Positions 23,001 to 34,859 of a stretch of 64,000 nucleotides of DNA are shown here, one piece after another; position 1 is the stretch's first letter, and each line of letters opens with the position of its first letter. Origin of the DNA: Lotus japonicus (taxonomy: Eukaryota; Streptophyta; Magnoliopsida; Fabales; Fabaceae); contig NC_080041.1 in NCBI RefSeq assembly GCF_012489685.1, positions 35,205,780 through 35,269,779 on the forward strand, given 5' to 3'. The position numbers and the translations under genes were made by a program. The notes beneath the pieces are model-generated. The model ran no database searches, was not told the DNA's origin, and was given only the letters and a program-made list of their open reading frames with translations.

Positions 23001-24268
23001 TGAAGGTATGAAAAACGGTAGAAAGGGGGGGTTTGAATAACGTTTTCAGTACAAAACTACCACCTTAAAGATTTTGACAAATCTTTCGAGAACTTAAATG
23101 CTAAAGATAAGAGATAGAAAAGCACACAAGGATTTTATCCTGGTTCACTTGATAAATCACTCAAGCTACTCCAGTCCACCCGTTAAGGTGATTTCTTCCT
23201 TCTTAGAATGAAGGCAATCCACTAATCAGGTAAGAGTTACAACTGCACTTGAAACCTACAAGTGACTAACAATTACACTGACTTAGCTCACACTAAGATT
23301 CACTCTCTTAGTCTTCTCTAGGATCCGATCAACCTTGATCTCCTAAAGGAACTACCACTAAGATTCACTCTCTTAGTCTTCTTAAGGATACTGACCTACC
23401 CGGTCCCTTAAGGAAAATCAAACAACTGTTTGAGGTTGGTGTTTACAAGGGTTTGCTTCTAAATAAGCTGAGTGTAAACTAAATAAATTACAAGATGAAA
23501 GAAGGCTTAGAATATTTTTGGTGTATTGCTTCTTGCTATTCTTCTTGCCGCTTCTTTCAATCTTCAGCCTCTATATATACTCCAAGGATTAGGGTTGAGC
23601 GTTGCATGGGAAATGCTACCGTTGGAGGGCAGTTCTGGAAAATCCAGCTTCTGCTGTGGCTGAGAACGTTAGGTAGGTCGTCAGGAAGGTACACTTGCTT
23701 TTGTACTTGGATAGCGACTTGACCTTTTAACCTAGGAGACTTCTGATCAGGGGAATACATCATATTGGAACTTGTGAAGCCGGTTGATCAGAGTCAGAGG
23801 GAAAGCACAGATCCTCTGACCATTGTATCTTCTGATTCTGAACTCAGAGGGAAGAACATGGCCTTCAGAGTTTCTTGCTTCTGGACTTCAGAGTTTCCAC
23901 TATTCAGCTTCTGGATCTTCAGAGTCTTCTACACCATCAGAACATCTGAACCTTCAGTGTTTCTTGGCTATCAGAACTTCTGGATCTTCAGAGCTTCTAG
24001 CGACTGAGTCCTCATCAGAGTTTGTATAGCTTCAGAACTTCTGAAGCTTTTCCACTGTTCATACTGAACATGGTGAATGCGAAAGCGTTGCTTGGGTTAC
24101 CCTTTATACACAGTGCTTCTGATTTGTGTGAGATTGAGTTGAGGTCAGAGCCTGTAAATAGCACACTCAGAAAAACACGTTAGAGTACCACAATTGTTCA
24201 TATCAAAAGGTTAACTTGTAATCATCAAAACATAGAGTTGTACTACTAGATCAAAACTTGATCTTACA
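23001..24268 (-). repeat. E2 5' LTR
   Basis: It is 1268 bp and identical by eye to the 3' LTR except for two substitutions and absence of the 16-bp segment. It contains the promoter (TATA near 23570) that would drive E2 transcription. The flanking target duplication CCAGC is at 24269-24273. Confidence 0.95.
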
Positions 24269-25836
24269 CCAGCGGGAACGAAATGCTTATGCAATGGTTC
24301 GCGTTTGGGCTCAGATGACTCATCTCTCATTGATTGAGAGTAGCCAAGGCCACTGTTCCCATTCCTGCTTATGCCATAGATCATTGAAGCCATAAGACTT
24401 CTGTCTATGCCCTTGGCTAGGAACCTCAGAAACGCTTTTTCATATAATGTCTCATGCTTAACATTAGATGATGCAAGTTGATCTTCTAACATGGCATTTT
24501 TAGCACTAAGAACAAAGTTGTCATTTTTAAGAGAAAAATTCTCTTCTGTGAGTTCAGAGACTGACTTCTCATGAACTTCTGATGAACTGGTTTTAACAGT
24601 ATACTTTTTCTTAAGCTCTTTATATTTACTTACTAGAACATCATGTTTCTTCATTATTTCAGATAATGCAGTTCTTAGCTCAGATGGAGAAAAATTAGAG
24701 AATACCTCATCGTCATTTTCAGAGTCTGAGTCATCTTCTGAAGCTTCAGCACCTCTGCTGGTGGTAGCCATCAGAGCCTCCACAGCTTCATCTTCTTCTG
24801 ACTCAGCTTCATCAGAATCAGTTGCATCAAAGGTTATGAGAGCTTTCTTCTTGAAGACTTTTCTTGGTTTCTTGTCCTTCTTAAGCTTGGGACAGTCACT
24901 CTTGTAGTGCCCAGATTCCTTGCACTCGAAGCAAGTGACTTCCTTTCCAGATGATTTCTTCTGGCCAGATGAAGATTCATATCTTCCTGAACTCTTCTTT
25001 GGTCCTTTTCCTTTGTTATGTCTGTTCTTCCAGAGTTTGCTTAATCTCTTTGTGAAAAGAGATAGCTCTTCATCACCAGACGCATCTGATAGCTCTTCGG
25101 AGGAATCTTCCTCTTCTGCCTGATAGGCTTTTGCTTTGTCAGACTTTGACTTAAGAGCAATAGACTTGTCTTTCTTTTGGGGCTTGTCCTCTTTGAGTTC
25201 AATCTCATGGCTTCTGAGATGACTCACGAGTTCTTCTAACTTCAACGAGTTCAGATTCCTGGAGAGTTTCAGTGCAGTGACAAAAGCTCTCCACTCCTTA
25301 GGCAAACTTCTGATGATCTTCTTGACATGATCACCAGCAGAGTAGCCCTTGTTTAACACTCTGATTCCAGCAATTAGAGTTTGAAACCTTGAGTACATCT
25401 CCTCAATGGTTTCACCAGATTCCATCTTAAACTGCTCATATTGTTGTATGAGAGCAAGAGCCTTAGTTTCCTTGACCTCTTCATTTCCTTCATGCGTCAT
25501 GACCAAGGAGTCAAAGATGGATTTTGCTGTTTCTTTGTCAGAGATCTTCTCATACTCAATATATGATATTGAGCTGAATAGCATAGACTTCGCCTTGTGA
25601 TGATCCTTGAAACGCTTCTTCTGAGCGTCAGTCATTTCAGAACGAGGGATCTTCACTCCTGAAGCATCTACTGGATCAGTATAGCCTTCAATGACCATAT
25701 CCCAGAGATCTGGGTCAGTGCCAAGGAAATAACATTCTATTCTATCTTTCCAGTACTCAAACTTTTCACCATCAAAGATTGGTGCTCTGAGTTGATTGTT
25801 GTTGTTGTTGTCAGCGGAAGTATTGGCTTGGGCCAT
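24269..25836 (-). pseudogene. E1 gag, N-terminal and central part (right of E2)
   Basis: The start is the ATG at 25836 (MAQANTSADNNNN); an ATG six codons upstream is less like E2. The capsid domain (FEYWKDRIECYFLG, LIQQYEQFKMESGETIEEMY) and a CCHC zinc knuckle [14 protein letters not shown] are intact. The frame is cut after FVPAG by E2 and continues in frame at 12033. The frame is otherwise open, so before E2 arrived this gag was probably still translatable. Confidence 0.88.
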
Positions 25837-25900
25837 CGTTTGTTTTTCACACAAGGTTCTGGATCACTGAACACTGTTAGGTGTTTAAATCAGAACCGGA

Positions 25901-25912
25901 GCTCTGATGCCA
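25901..25912 (-). other. E1 primer-binding site for tRNA initiator Met
   Basis: TGGCATCAGAGC on the minus strand has one mismatch to the canonical copia PBS (C for T at the fourth base) and lies two bases from the 5' LTR. Confidence 0.88.
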
Positions 25913-25914
25913 AT

Positions 25915-27159
25915 TGAAGGTGCGAAAAACACTAGAAAGGGGGGGGGGTTTGAATAGAGTTTTTGAATAAATGGTAAACTTTTTGTTTCTTTTCGAAAAC
26001 TCAAAGATAAGAACTAGGTGCTGAAGGATAAGAAGTAAAACACGCAAGTATTTTATCCTGGTTCACTTGAGATAAAAGCTCAAGCTAATCCAGTCCACCT
26101 GTGAAGATGATTTCTTCCTTCTTCTGATGAAGGCAATTCACTAAAATCAATGAGTGTTACAACTGCACTTTACTACCTGCTAAGTGACTAACAATACACT
26201 GATTTTCTCACTAGTATCCTCTTAAGAAGCTGATCTACCGATCCTCTTAAGACTAGCTAAACACTGAATCAACCTTGATTCAGTCCTCTCAAGATCCGAC
26301 CTACCTTGGTCTCTTAAGGAACTTTACAATGTGATGTAAAAGGTTTCGGGTTTACAAAGAGTGCTTCTAAAAAGCTAATAGTAAACTCAGATGTTTAAGA
26401 ACAGTGAAGAAATAATGCTAAGAGAATGGCTTGTAAATGTTGAATGATTTCAGCAAAGTTTCTTAGTCTCTTTCTTCTTTCTTCAACCCTTATATACTCC
26501 AAGACTTGTGATGTAGCCGTTGCTAGGGTTTTATCCGTTGGAGTGGCAATCTTGTAAAATCAGACTGCACGGCTGCACGAGGTAGGTGGTGGACAGACTG
26601 AAACTTGTACGATGTTGTACTATGATAGCGACCTGTTCTTTCACCAGTTGACTTGAGATCTGAAGGCTTCAGATGAACGTTGGTGAAGCTTCTGATCCTC
26701 GTCAGATTGAAGCTAGGATTCTTCTGACCTTGCAACTTCTGCTTCTGAACAAGCTCCTCAGAACTTCTGAACGTCAGAGCTAGAATAGCTTGGGTCTTCA
26801 GAACCAACTTCTTTCCGGTCTTCAGAACTTGAGTCTTCTGCTTCTGGACCGTTCCACTGGAACATCTGGTCTTCAGAACTTCTAACTCTGGTTCTTCAGA
26901 TCCTCTTGAGAGCTTGTATCTTCAGAACTTCTGAAGGATTTGCCACTGTTCTGAACGAACATGGTACGCTTTAGAGCTCTCTTTTTAGTATCCCTTGGTT
27001 CTTTTTCTTCTGAATAGATAGTCTTGGGTCAGATTCAGAACCTGTTTGTCACAACTAAGAAGACAAACGTTAGGGTACCACAATTGTTCATCATCACAAA
27101 CCTAAATTATAATCATCAAAACATAGAGATGCAACCACTGATCAAAACTTGATCTTACA
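25915..27159 (-). repeat. E1 5' LTR
   Basis: It is 1245 bp, about 1.4% different from the 3' LTR by eye. The TATA box is near 26490. TTCAGAACTTCTGA-type palindromes are clustered in U3 at about 26755-26940. The target duplication AATTT follows at 27160-27164. Confidence 0.94.
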
Positions 27160-27164
27160 AATTT

Positions 27165-29170
27165 AAGTGAGGGCACTTGCCTTCATACCAATACACCCAC
27201 ATTGGTCCCTAGCAGAGAGAATGAAAGAGAAGAAAAGTAGAATAGGAACATTGTTGTAATTTTACATGTTGATTCACATGTTTCGATGCAACTTTTTCAA
27301 GTGCAGCATGATTGTTCACAATTTAAAGTCACACCAAATCCAAATCTAGGTGTATGGTTATAACATAGAAAGAGTCTCAATCCACAGTCTGTCGCGCAAT
27401 GTATATACTACTATTGAACACTCGGCATTTGAGCCGGCTTTTAAACATCCATACACTTTGTGATCATCTAAAACCGCCAAAGTAAGTGGGTCCATACCCC
27501 CTACTCTTCAATGGTTCACATTTATTTAGCACATCCGAAAATTGGTTTATATTGTATAAATGATAAATCGGATCATACCAATCCCTCTATGTCCCCGTTT
27601 AATATATTGCAGGAACTGTTAAAAAAAAAGATATATCGGATCATTTTAATAGCAACCACATTATTTTACCGCAACTGCATGCGGGGACACCTAATTATTC
27701 CCTTCACATGTCACCGGAGTGCTCACTGAATGCGTTGCCATTCCATCCCATGATTTCATAGTGCAAACACACGTGCTCATGGATCGCTTCACCCGTATAA
27801 GCATTTTGCCATTATTATTAGCACAAATGCAACATGTTTTGTTTGGTGTGTGTTCACTTTCTTCTTCATTCTTACTTTAATTTTAGATTCTTCTCAAAAT
27901 TTATACAATAAGAAAGGATAGGATAGCAACAAATTCTTTCAACAAAATTCCGTATTAGTGGGTTAGTCAATATCATAATTCAAACATTAACTAAGAGTCT
28001 AAGACTACACTTCTCTTTTTCTTGTGAAATAATTATAGACTTTTCAAAATGATTGACCATATTCACCATATTATTATTTGAATACTTTAGTTTTTAATGA
28101 AACTAATATTTGATTGGTACATATACTAGCATCTCCTGGTTGTAAGCAATAGGTAATAATGAATGAGATTGAAAAAGCTTAAGAGTGAGGTTTTGAAGGA
28201 GGCAAGTAATTTTTTGAATGTGACTGGTAGTCTATATTTGACTGACCTATTTTCCAACCACAACAAACGCAACAGAGAAATGACTTCATAAGTAATAAGA
28301 ATGAAAATGATGGAACAAGACTAGAAAAATCACCATAACTAAATATAAGTTACAAGTTCTTTGTTGAGAGGAAATTTGATTCTGAAAAAAGCTGCTCAAA
28401 GTAGCTATTGTGGTAGCAAATTTGATTTCAAAAGATCTAAATGTGAATTTAAAAATGTTATAAGACAAGTATTCTATCATTTAAGAGACAACTCATATTC
28501 AAATTGAAAATGTCCACATTTTGCTAGATCTAACACTCCTACAAGCTTTTTCACACAATACTCGCATTCGAATCCTTATTAGGCATGTATTCATTGTTGT
28601 CAATCTCTAGAGATATCTCTTAATCTCTTATGAGATTACGAGATCATGTACCATAAACGAGATAATTAGAAACAAAATTCAGCTAGAAATAGTATCAGTT
28701 ATTTAGGAACGGAAAGAGGAGTGTACAAAAACCGTGTTTTAGAGAATTGTGATCAAGAAGCGGTCTCTTAATCCAGTAACACATTTTAATATTAATGTTA
28801 TCTTTATTGAAAAGCCCTGATTTGTCATTGTGCTTGTGCATATTTTTCAAAGGGCATATTGGTCCAAAATGAGAAAAAAGTAGAATAATGCCACGTGGCA
28901 TGATGAGGATAGGTTGACAAAGAGGAAAAAAGCAAACAGAAGAGAAACACACGGGTCGGCGTGGTTACTGGTTAGGGAAGAAAGAAAGAAAAAAATCGTG
29001 TTCATCTCCATCTTCTTCTTCCCTCCTCTTTCTCTTTCTGACATCTCAGTTCTGCAAAATTCCTTTTTTTCAAACTTTAATTCCTTTCCACATTAAATTA
29101 TTTATTCTTATTAAATTGACCCTGAGTTCCCCATTTTACCCCCACCTTCCCCATTCTTCACCTTCTGTTT
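27165..29170. other. Intergenic region upstream of KLCR, no gene seen
   Basis: This is A/T-rich sequence with no credible reading frame, RNA gene or mobile-element boundary. A pyrimidine-rich stretch (29010-29170) leads into the KLCR transcription start region. Confidence 0.6.
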
Positions 29171-29201
29171 CATTCATTCATTCATTGATTCAATCTCTCT
29201 T

Positions 29202-29212
29202 ACCATAAAAAG
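29202..29212 (+). promoter_or_regulatory. Putative TATA box of the KLCR gene
   Basis: CCATAAAAAGG lies about 580 bases before the coding start. Probable 5' UTR follows, with CT-rich sequence. A 5' UTR intron is likely: donor AAGGTTTGTG near 29299 and candidate acceptors near 29682, 29761 and 29779 (TTCCAG). Confidence 0.45.
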
Positions 29213-29789
29213 GGTTCTGAGTTTTTCACATCTGTGTCTCTCTGCAACCAACCGACAATACAGACTCTGTTCTCATCACACATACATGCCCCTTTTTTAA
29301 GGTTTGTGTCATTTCCCTTGTTCTTTCTATTGTTGGAATCTGTTTTTTCTTATGTCCCTCAATATTATTTGTATTATTGCTTTCTTTTCAATGGGTTCAT
29401 AGCTTTTTTTTTCTGGGTTTTGACTTTTTTTTTTCCCTGTGCTGAAAAGTGAAAACCTTTTCCATTTTTGGGATGGGAGATTCAATGGGTATTGTGTGAT
29501 TATCCCTGATGAAAGGTGAAGAAAAACTTTGACTTTTGCATATTGTGGCTTGAGTTGTATTGAATGAGCTTTGAATTGAATGGGAAAATGCATTGAACGT
29601 GTTGTTATCGTTTATTTAATGTTGTCAGTTGCATTTGCATTTGCATTGTCTTTTAACTCTTATTGTGTGTGTTTGTTTGTAGGGATTATTGGTTCATCTT
29701 TGTTGGATCTATTGTGATCTTTTTTATTTTGTAGATTATGTGTTTGATATTGGTTCTGACAGGAATTTTGGTTCCAGGAAGAATTAAAG

Positions 29790-32700
29790 ATGCCGGGGAT
29801 TGTTACAAATGGGGTTTGTGATGGGGCAGTGAATGAGATGAATGGTAACCATTCACCCTCAAAGGAAACCTTAGCTCCAGTCAAGTCCCCTAGGGGTTCC
29901 CTGAGTCCACAGAGAGGCCAGAATGGAGGACCTAATTTCCCAGTTGATGGGGTGATTGAGCCGTCGATTGAGCAGCTCTATGAAAATGTGTGTGACATGC
30001 AGAGTTCTGATCAGTCACCCTCAAGGAAAAGTTTTGGATCTGATGGTGATGAGTCTAGGATTGATTCGGAGTTGCGCCAGCTAGTTGGAGGACGGATGAG
30101 GGAGGTGGAGATAATGGAAGAGGAAGTGGAAGTCGAGGTGGAAAAAGAGCGGGGAGGGAGTTCTAGTGGTGAAATTTCTTCTGGAGTGGGTGGTTTATCA
30201 TCCAATGAAAAGAAGTTGGATAAGGTGCATGAGATTCAATCTGCAACTACTAGTTCTGTTTCCACAGAAAAATCTGTCAAAGCATTGAACTCACAGTTGG
30301 ATGCTTCACCTAAATCAAAACCCAAAGGAAAAAGTCCTCCTGCAAAAGCTCCTTTGGAAAGAAAGAATGATAAGCCTCTATTGAGAAAACAAACTAAAGG
30401 AGTTGCTAGCGGTGTGAAGAGTTTGAAGAGTTCTCCTTTGGGAAAGTCAGTGTCGCTGAATCGAGTTGAGAATTCAGCCGAATCAGCCTTAGATAAACCA
30501 GAGAGGGCACCAATATTGCTAAAGCAAGCAAGAGATCTGATTTCATCAGGAGATAATCCACAGAAAGCTCTTGAATTAGCTCTTCAGGCAATGAATCTTT
30601 TGGAGAAGCTTGGTAATGGAAAACCAAGTTTGGAGCTGGTTATGTGTTTACATGTTACTGCAGCAATCTATTGCAATTTGGGTCAATACAACGAGGCAAT
30701 TCCAATTCTCGAGCGCTCGATTGAGATTCCTGTTATTGGGGAAAGTCAGCAGCATGCCCTTGCAAAATTTGCCGGTCACATGCAACTGGGAGACACCTAT
30801 GCTATGCTGGGCCAGCTTGAGAATTCAATTATGTGCTACAGTTCTGGTTTTGAAGTCCAGAGGCAGGTTTTGGGAGAAACAGACCCAAGAGTCGGCGAAA
30901 CTTGTCGATACGTGGCTGAGGCTAATGTTCAAGCTTTGCAATTCGATGAAGCAGAGAGGCTCTGTCAGATGGCTCTTGACATTCATAAAGCAAATAGTTC
31001 AGCCCCTTCACTTGAAGAGGCTGCTGATAGGAGGCTCATGGGCCTCATATTGGATACAAAGGGAAATCACGAAGCGGCTCTCGAGCATCTTGTTTTAGCC
31101 AGCATGGCAATGGTAGCAAATGGCCAAGAAGTGGAAGTGGCTTCTGTTGACTGCAGCATTGGAGACACATACTTATCCATGTCCCGATATGATGAGGCCG
31201 TCTTCGCGTATGAGAAAGCGCTAACAGTTTTCAAGACTGGAAAAGGAGAGAATCATCCTGCTGTCGGATCAGTCTTCGTACGTTTGGCTGACTTGCATAA
31301 CAGGACAGGGAAGATAAAGGAGTCGAAATCATATTGCGATAGTGCACTTCGAATATACGAGAATCCAATGCCTGGAGTTAATCCAGAGGAGATTGCTAGT
31401 GGTCTTACGAATGTTTCGGCCATCTATGAATCAATGAATGAGCTTGAAAAGGCACTCAAGTTACTTCAGAAAGCACTGCTGATATATAATGACAGCCCTG
31501 GACAGCAAAGCTCAATAGCAGGGATTGAAGCTCAGATGGGGGTCATGTACTACATGCTGGGGAACTATACTGAATCTTACAACACATTGAAGAATGCTAT
31601 TACGAAGCTTCGTGCGATCGGAGAGAAGAAATCGTCATTCATTGGAATTGCTCTTAATCAAATGGGACTTGCCTGTGTACAGCTTTATGCCTTTGGTGAG
31701 GCTACGGAATTGTTTGAAGAAGCAAAGAGTATTTTGGAACATGAGTATGGACCTTATCACCCTGAAACGCTTGGGGTTTATAGTAATCTTGCTGGCACAT
31801 ATGATGCAATTGGCAGGTATCTACCTTCTTTCTTCCCTGTTCTATTTGCAAATCTGGCATTCTTTTTTTTTTTCTCTCTCTCTCTCACTATTAGAGCACA
31901 TGCAGCATTTTCAATTTATTGTGACATTAAGCAATAGTAGTATTTATAAATTTACAGGCTGCCTAATCTTGTCATGCTTCCCAGATGAATATAATTAAGG
32001 CCCGTTTGAAGACCTTACTTAAGCTTATCTTATAGCATAAGCGCTTATGAAAGTGTTTGGAAGAACTTATGTAAATAACTTATGACCTATCCATAAGTTG
32101 TTTTTATTTTCATAAGGTGCTTAGATTAACTTATGAATAAGCACTTAAACTTACCTATAACCTATTTTGAGCTTAATTCAATAAACTTCTCAAATTAGCT
32201 TATAAATAAACGTTTATCCGATAAGCGCTTATTTCAATAAGCTGTTTACTCAAACTCCCTCATGCTTAATCAAGTCATGCCGCTCGTGTGAAATGATGAC
32301 TGGTTTTCATTGTGGTATTCATAGGGAAAAGTTAGTTTGCTAGCATTTAGTTAGCAACTTAAACAAAGACAGATTAAGAACGACCGCGTTAGGGTTGTGT
32401 TGCGGTCCTTCGTATTGCGGAAAATTGTGAATAAACATGGTTGTCGTAGCTGAAATCACGGTCACAGACCTTGATTTAAAACCATGATTATGGGTCTTTT
32501 AGATTATCCAATATATTGTTAGGTGTATATTATAGAGGTTATTTTGTACTCATGGGGTTTGATCTTCTTCGATTTCAGGCTGGATGAGGCAATTCAAATT
32601 CTGGAGTATGTTGTTAGTGTGAGGGAGGAAAAGCTTGGAACAGCAAATCCTGATGTTGATGATGAGAAGAGAAGGTTGAGTGAGTTGTTGAAAGAAGCAG

Positions 32701-32792
32701 GTAGAGTTCGGAGCAGAAAAGTCATGTCACTTGAGAACCTTCTTGATGCCAATGCTCGCATTCCAAACATCAACCTTGTCATCAAGGCCTGA
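29790..32792 (+). CDS. KLCR: Kinesin light chain-related protein (KLCR/CMU family), two coding exons
   Basis: This is the only clear host protein gene. Coding exons are 29790-31816 and 32579-32792; the GT donor is at 31817 (GGCAG|GTAT) and the acceptor is TTTCAG|GCTGG. Together they give 746 codons, close to the 600-700 aa of family members. Residues 1-250 are a Ser/Pro/Glu-rich variable region with IEQLYENVCDMQSSDQSP and an acidic block (EEEVEVEVEKER). Residues about 255-715 are kinesin-light-chain-type TPR repeats (for example LGQYNEAIPILERSIEI, YDEAVFAYEKALTVF, LDEAIQILEYVVSVREEKLG). In Arabidopsis such proteins bind cortical microtubules and IQD proteins and stabilise cellulose-synthase tracks. 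The N terminus suggests the KLCR2-like branch, which is an inference. Reading on into the intron would give a shorter 715-aa product lacking the last TPR. All splice sites and the frame are intact, so it is likely functional. Confidence 0.93.
31998..32262. mobile_element. MITE-like insertion in the KLCR intron
   Basis: About 265 bases, nearly palindromic overall, begin AGGCCCGTTTGAAG and end CAAACTCCCT. They contain inverted AAGCGCTTAT/ATAAGCGCTT blocks (about 32038 and 32223) and many TTATAAG units, a make-up common in legume MITEs. The terminal repeats are imperfect and no clear target duplication was found, so the superfamily stays open. Confidence 0.6.
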
Positions 32793-33579
32793 TAAGGATG
32801 TCAAATTTATGGGGGGAAATTCAATGATTGAAGAGCGTTGTGATTTATGCTAAAATGTAATTTTAAAACTATACTATTGTATAATATGATATGATGTAAG
32901 TCATTATATGGTGTACAGATACACCCTTTGTTTGTGTATACATTTTTTTTCCAAGGTTGACAAATACTTATATGTTGTTTTTTAAATTTGAACATTGATG
33001 ATGATTGAAATTGAAATTGAAATTGAAATGAATGACAAGCTTTCTTACGTTTTCTCACGATAGAGCTGTGTGCTTATTAAGTTGTTTCTTAAATTATGAT
33101 TTAATTCTTAAAGTGAGGCATTGCAAAATTTCATTCAATCTCAAACGAAACTATAGAAACTGTGTATCAGAACTAAAGAATTCTAATTTGTTTTTAGGAA
33201 AAAAAAATATTCATAAGTTAATTTGAAAATATGTTTAACAAAATATAGACATAAAGACTCATTTATAAGTTATCTAAGAAACTTATGAAAATAAGGTTAA
33301 AAAGAAGATTATAGATAAGTCACAAGTTTTCCATAAACTTAACCAAACGCTAGCATGAATGTTTATATTATGAGATAAGTATTTTCAAATGTAGTCTCAA
33401 ACTGAATAGATATGTCAATTCACTTGCACTTTTGTACCTTTTTGTCTTCAATGTGTACATCTCATGGGTCATGGTTGTGTGCTGTGAATTTAGTTGGGAG
33501 ACTGAATTATTCCAGTTGTAGTTATGGCAACCACAATGTAATGAGCTGGTTTTTTTACTATCCAATATGGTGTTCATGG

Positions 33580-33621
<42 letters not shown>

Positions 33622-33680
33622 GATAAATAAACTCAGAATGTTCATTACTATATGGCGGTATGTTATTAGCAAGTCACTCA
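32793..33680. other. KLCR 3' UTR and downstream sequence; (TA)n microsatellite
   Basis: The A/T-rich region holds probable KLCR polyadenylation signals (AATAATATG-like near 32880). It also has a short TTGAAA repeat (33005-33028) and an uninterrupted TA run of about 36 bases (33582-33618). No gene is seen. Confidence 0.6.
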
Positions 33681-34168
33681 GGGGTTTGGTGCGTCATATT
33701 AGTAATGATAGTATAATTATATAATACATTATGGACTTATCAATTGTTTGGTGTTTACATTGTATTGTATAAGTTTATACATCAATTTCCTCTTACACAT
33801 TAAAATGGTGGATTATTTAATCAACCCTATATATAGATGATGGATAATGCATGATAAAAGTGTGATGTATAAACTACTTGAATATATTTAATCAACCGCC
33901 ACCACAACCACCTCCACCACCACCGCCGCCACTCCCCACCACCACTGTTGCCACCACCATCTACCACTGCCACCATTACCGCTACCGTCATTACTAACAC
34001 CACCACCACCGTCATCATCATCTTCCAATAGTACCACCATCACCATTGTTGCTACTAAATTATACAGTGTATCATCAAACGATGTATAATATTAAAATTT
34101 TATCAGACATTATCCTATCAGACTTTATATTATCAGACCTTATACTATACAGCCTACCAAACGGGCCC
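33681..34168. mobile_element. Harbinger-like MITE with an internal CCA-rich tract
   Basis: The element is 488 bp, with a left end GGGGTTTGGTGCG and a right end that reads GGGCCCGTTTGGTAGG in reverse complement. A 3-bp duplication TCA flanks it (33678-33680 and 34169-34171), as in PIF/Harbinger elements, although TCA is not the preferred TWA target. The interior holds a CCACCA/CCG microsatellite (about 33896-34042), which produces artefactual reading frames. Confidence 0.6.
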
Positions 34169-34171
34169 TCA

Positions 34172-34859
34172 AGTCATTTTTCCATTGTTACCCATAAACT
34201 TTTTAGGTTTGTATGATGGCATTATAAGTTTAATTAATCCTTAAACAGAAATGAGTATTTTATTAAAGAGTATATTATTCAAGAACCGGCCACAGACCCC
34301 AAAATTTTAATTTTTTTATTACTATATGAGCCACATGTGATTTTTTAAAAAAAACTTAATCACCCCCACCCCCAATATTGTGTGGGTCCACAATTCTTTC
34401 ACATTTTTCTCATTCAATTATTATAAAGCATTCTATTAATTTTACAATATTTACTTATCTTTTTATCCATTATTAATTTATTATATGTTAAATTTTAATC
34501 TTAGTTTTAATTTTACAAATTTACATCAGATAAAAAATCAAATCAAATCAAAATTTAAAATAAAGGAAATGTTGATTAGATTTATCTTTACTCTAAATTT
34601 TAAGAAATAAAGATAAATCTTATCTCAATAGTATATTTTTAAGTTATCTTAATAAGTTATTTTTTGGGTAAATCGAAAAGATAAATTGCACTTTTCAGGG
34701 TTTGATCCCTGGACCTCCCCATCCTAACCCATATGTCATCTAGCTCTTTACCACTTCAGCGATCATTCGGGGACAATAAGTTAAAAGTTCATTAAAATAA
34801 TTTTAATAAATAAAAAATTTATTATATATCCCCGAACACTTGATCCTCCGCCTTCATAT
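34172..34859. other. Non-coding; possible tRNA-like SINE relic
   Basis: A/T-rich sequence. A stretch on the minus strand (about 34680-34790) has A-box-like GTGGTAAAGAGCT and B-box-like GGGATCAAACC blocks, reminiscent of a tRNA-derived SINE head. No poly-A tail or duplication is seen, so this is weak. Confidence 0.35.

Larger units (their letters stand above)
12034..24268 (-). mobile_element. E2: young, near-complete SIRE-type copia element nested in E1 gag
   Basis: This is a 12.2-kb element with LTRs of 1284 and 1268 bp, TSD CCAGC, initiator-Met PBS, polypurine tract and long open gag, pol and env-like frames on the minus strand. By eye the LTRs differ at two positions (near 12787/23759 and 13018/23969) plus one 16-bp indel. 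That is about 0.15% substitution, roughly tenfold less than E1. With a commonly used grass rate near 1.3e-8 per site per year this would be under 0.1 million years, a rough figure because the legume rate is not known here. It may still be able to transpose. Confidence 0.95.
3065..27159 (-). mobile_element. E1: SIRE-type Ty1/copia LTR retrotransposon, split by E2
   Basis: This is a complete element bounded by two 1.25-kb LTRs and a 5-bp target duplication AATTT (3060-3064 and 27160-27164). In minus-strand order it has 5' LTR, initiator-Met PBS, gag, pol, env-like ORF, a small extra ORF, polypurine tract and 3' LTR. Without the nested E2 it is about 11.9 kb. The order PR-IN-RT-RH and the long env-like third ORF identify the SIRE/Maximus branch of copia. 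The LTRs differ at roughly 18 positions by eye (about 1.4%), plus a G-run length difference. The coding region has two frameshifts and one in-frame stop, so the element is probably no longer autonomous. Confidence 0.93.

Noticed and set aside
29790..31937. KLCR as a single-exon 715-aa protein
   Set aside because: The last codons are intron sequence (pyrimidine tract, SLSLTIRAHA). A proper GT-AG pair restores the conserved C terminus encoded at 32579-32792.
33827..34021. Gly/Val-rich 64-aa minus-strand frame
   Set aside because: It is produced by the CCA-rich microsatellite inside a MITE.
34680..34790. SINE with tRNA-related head
   Set aside because: Box-like motifs are weak and there is no poly-A end or duplication; noted only as a possibility in the feature list.
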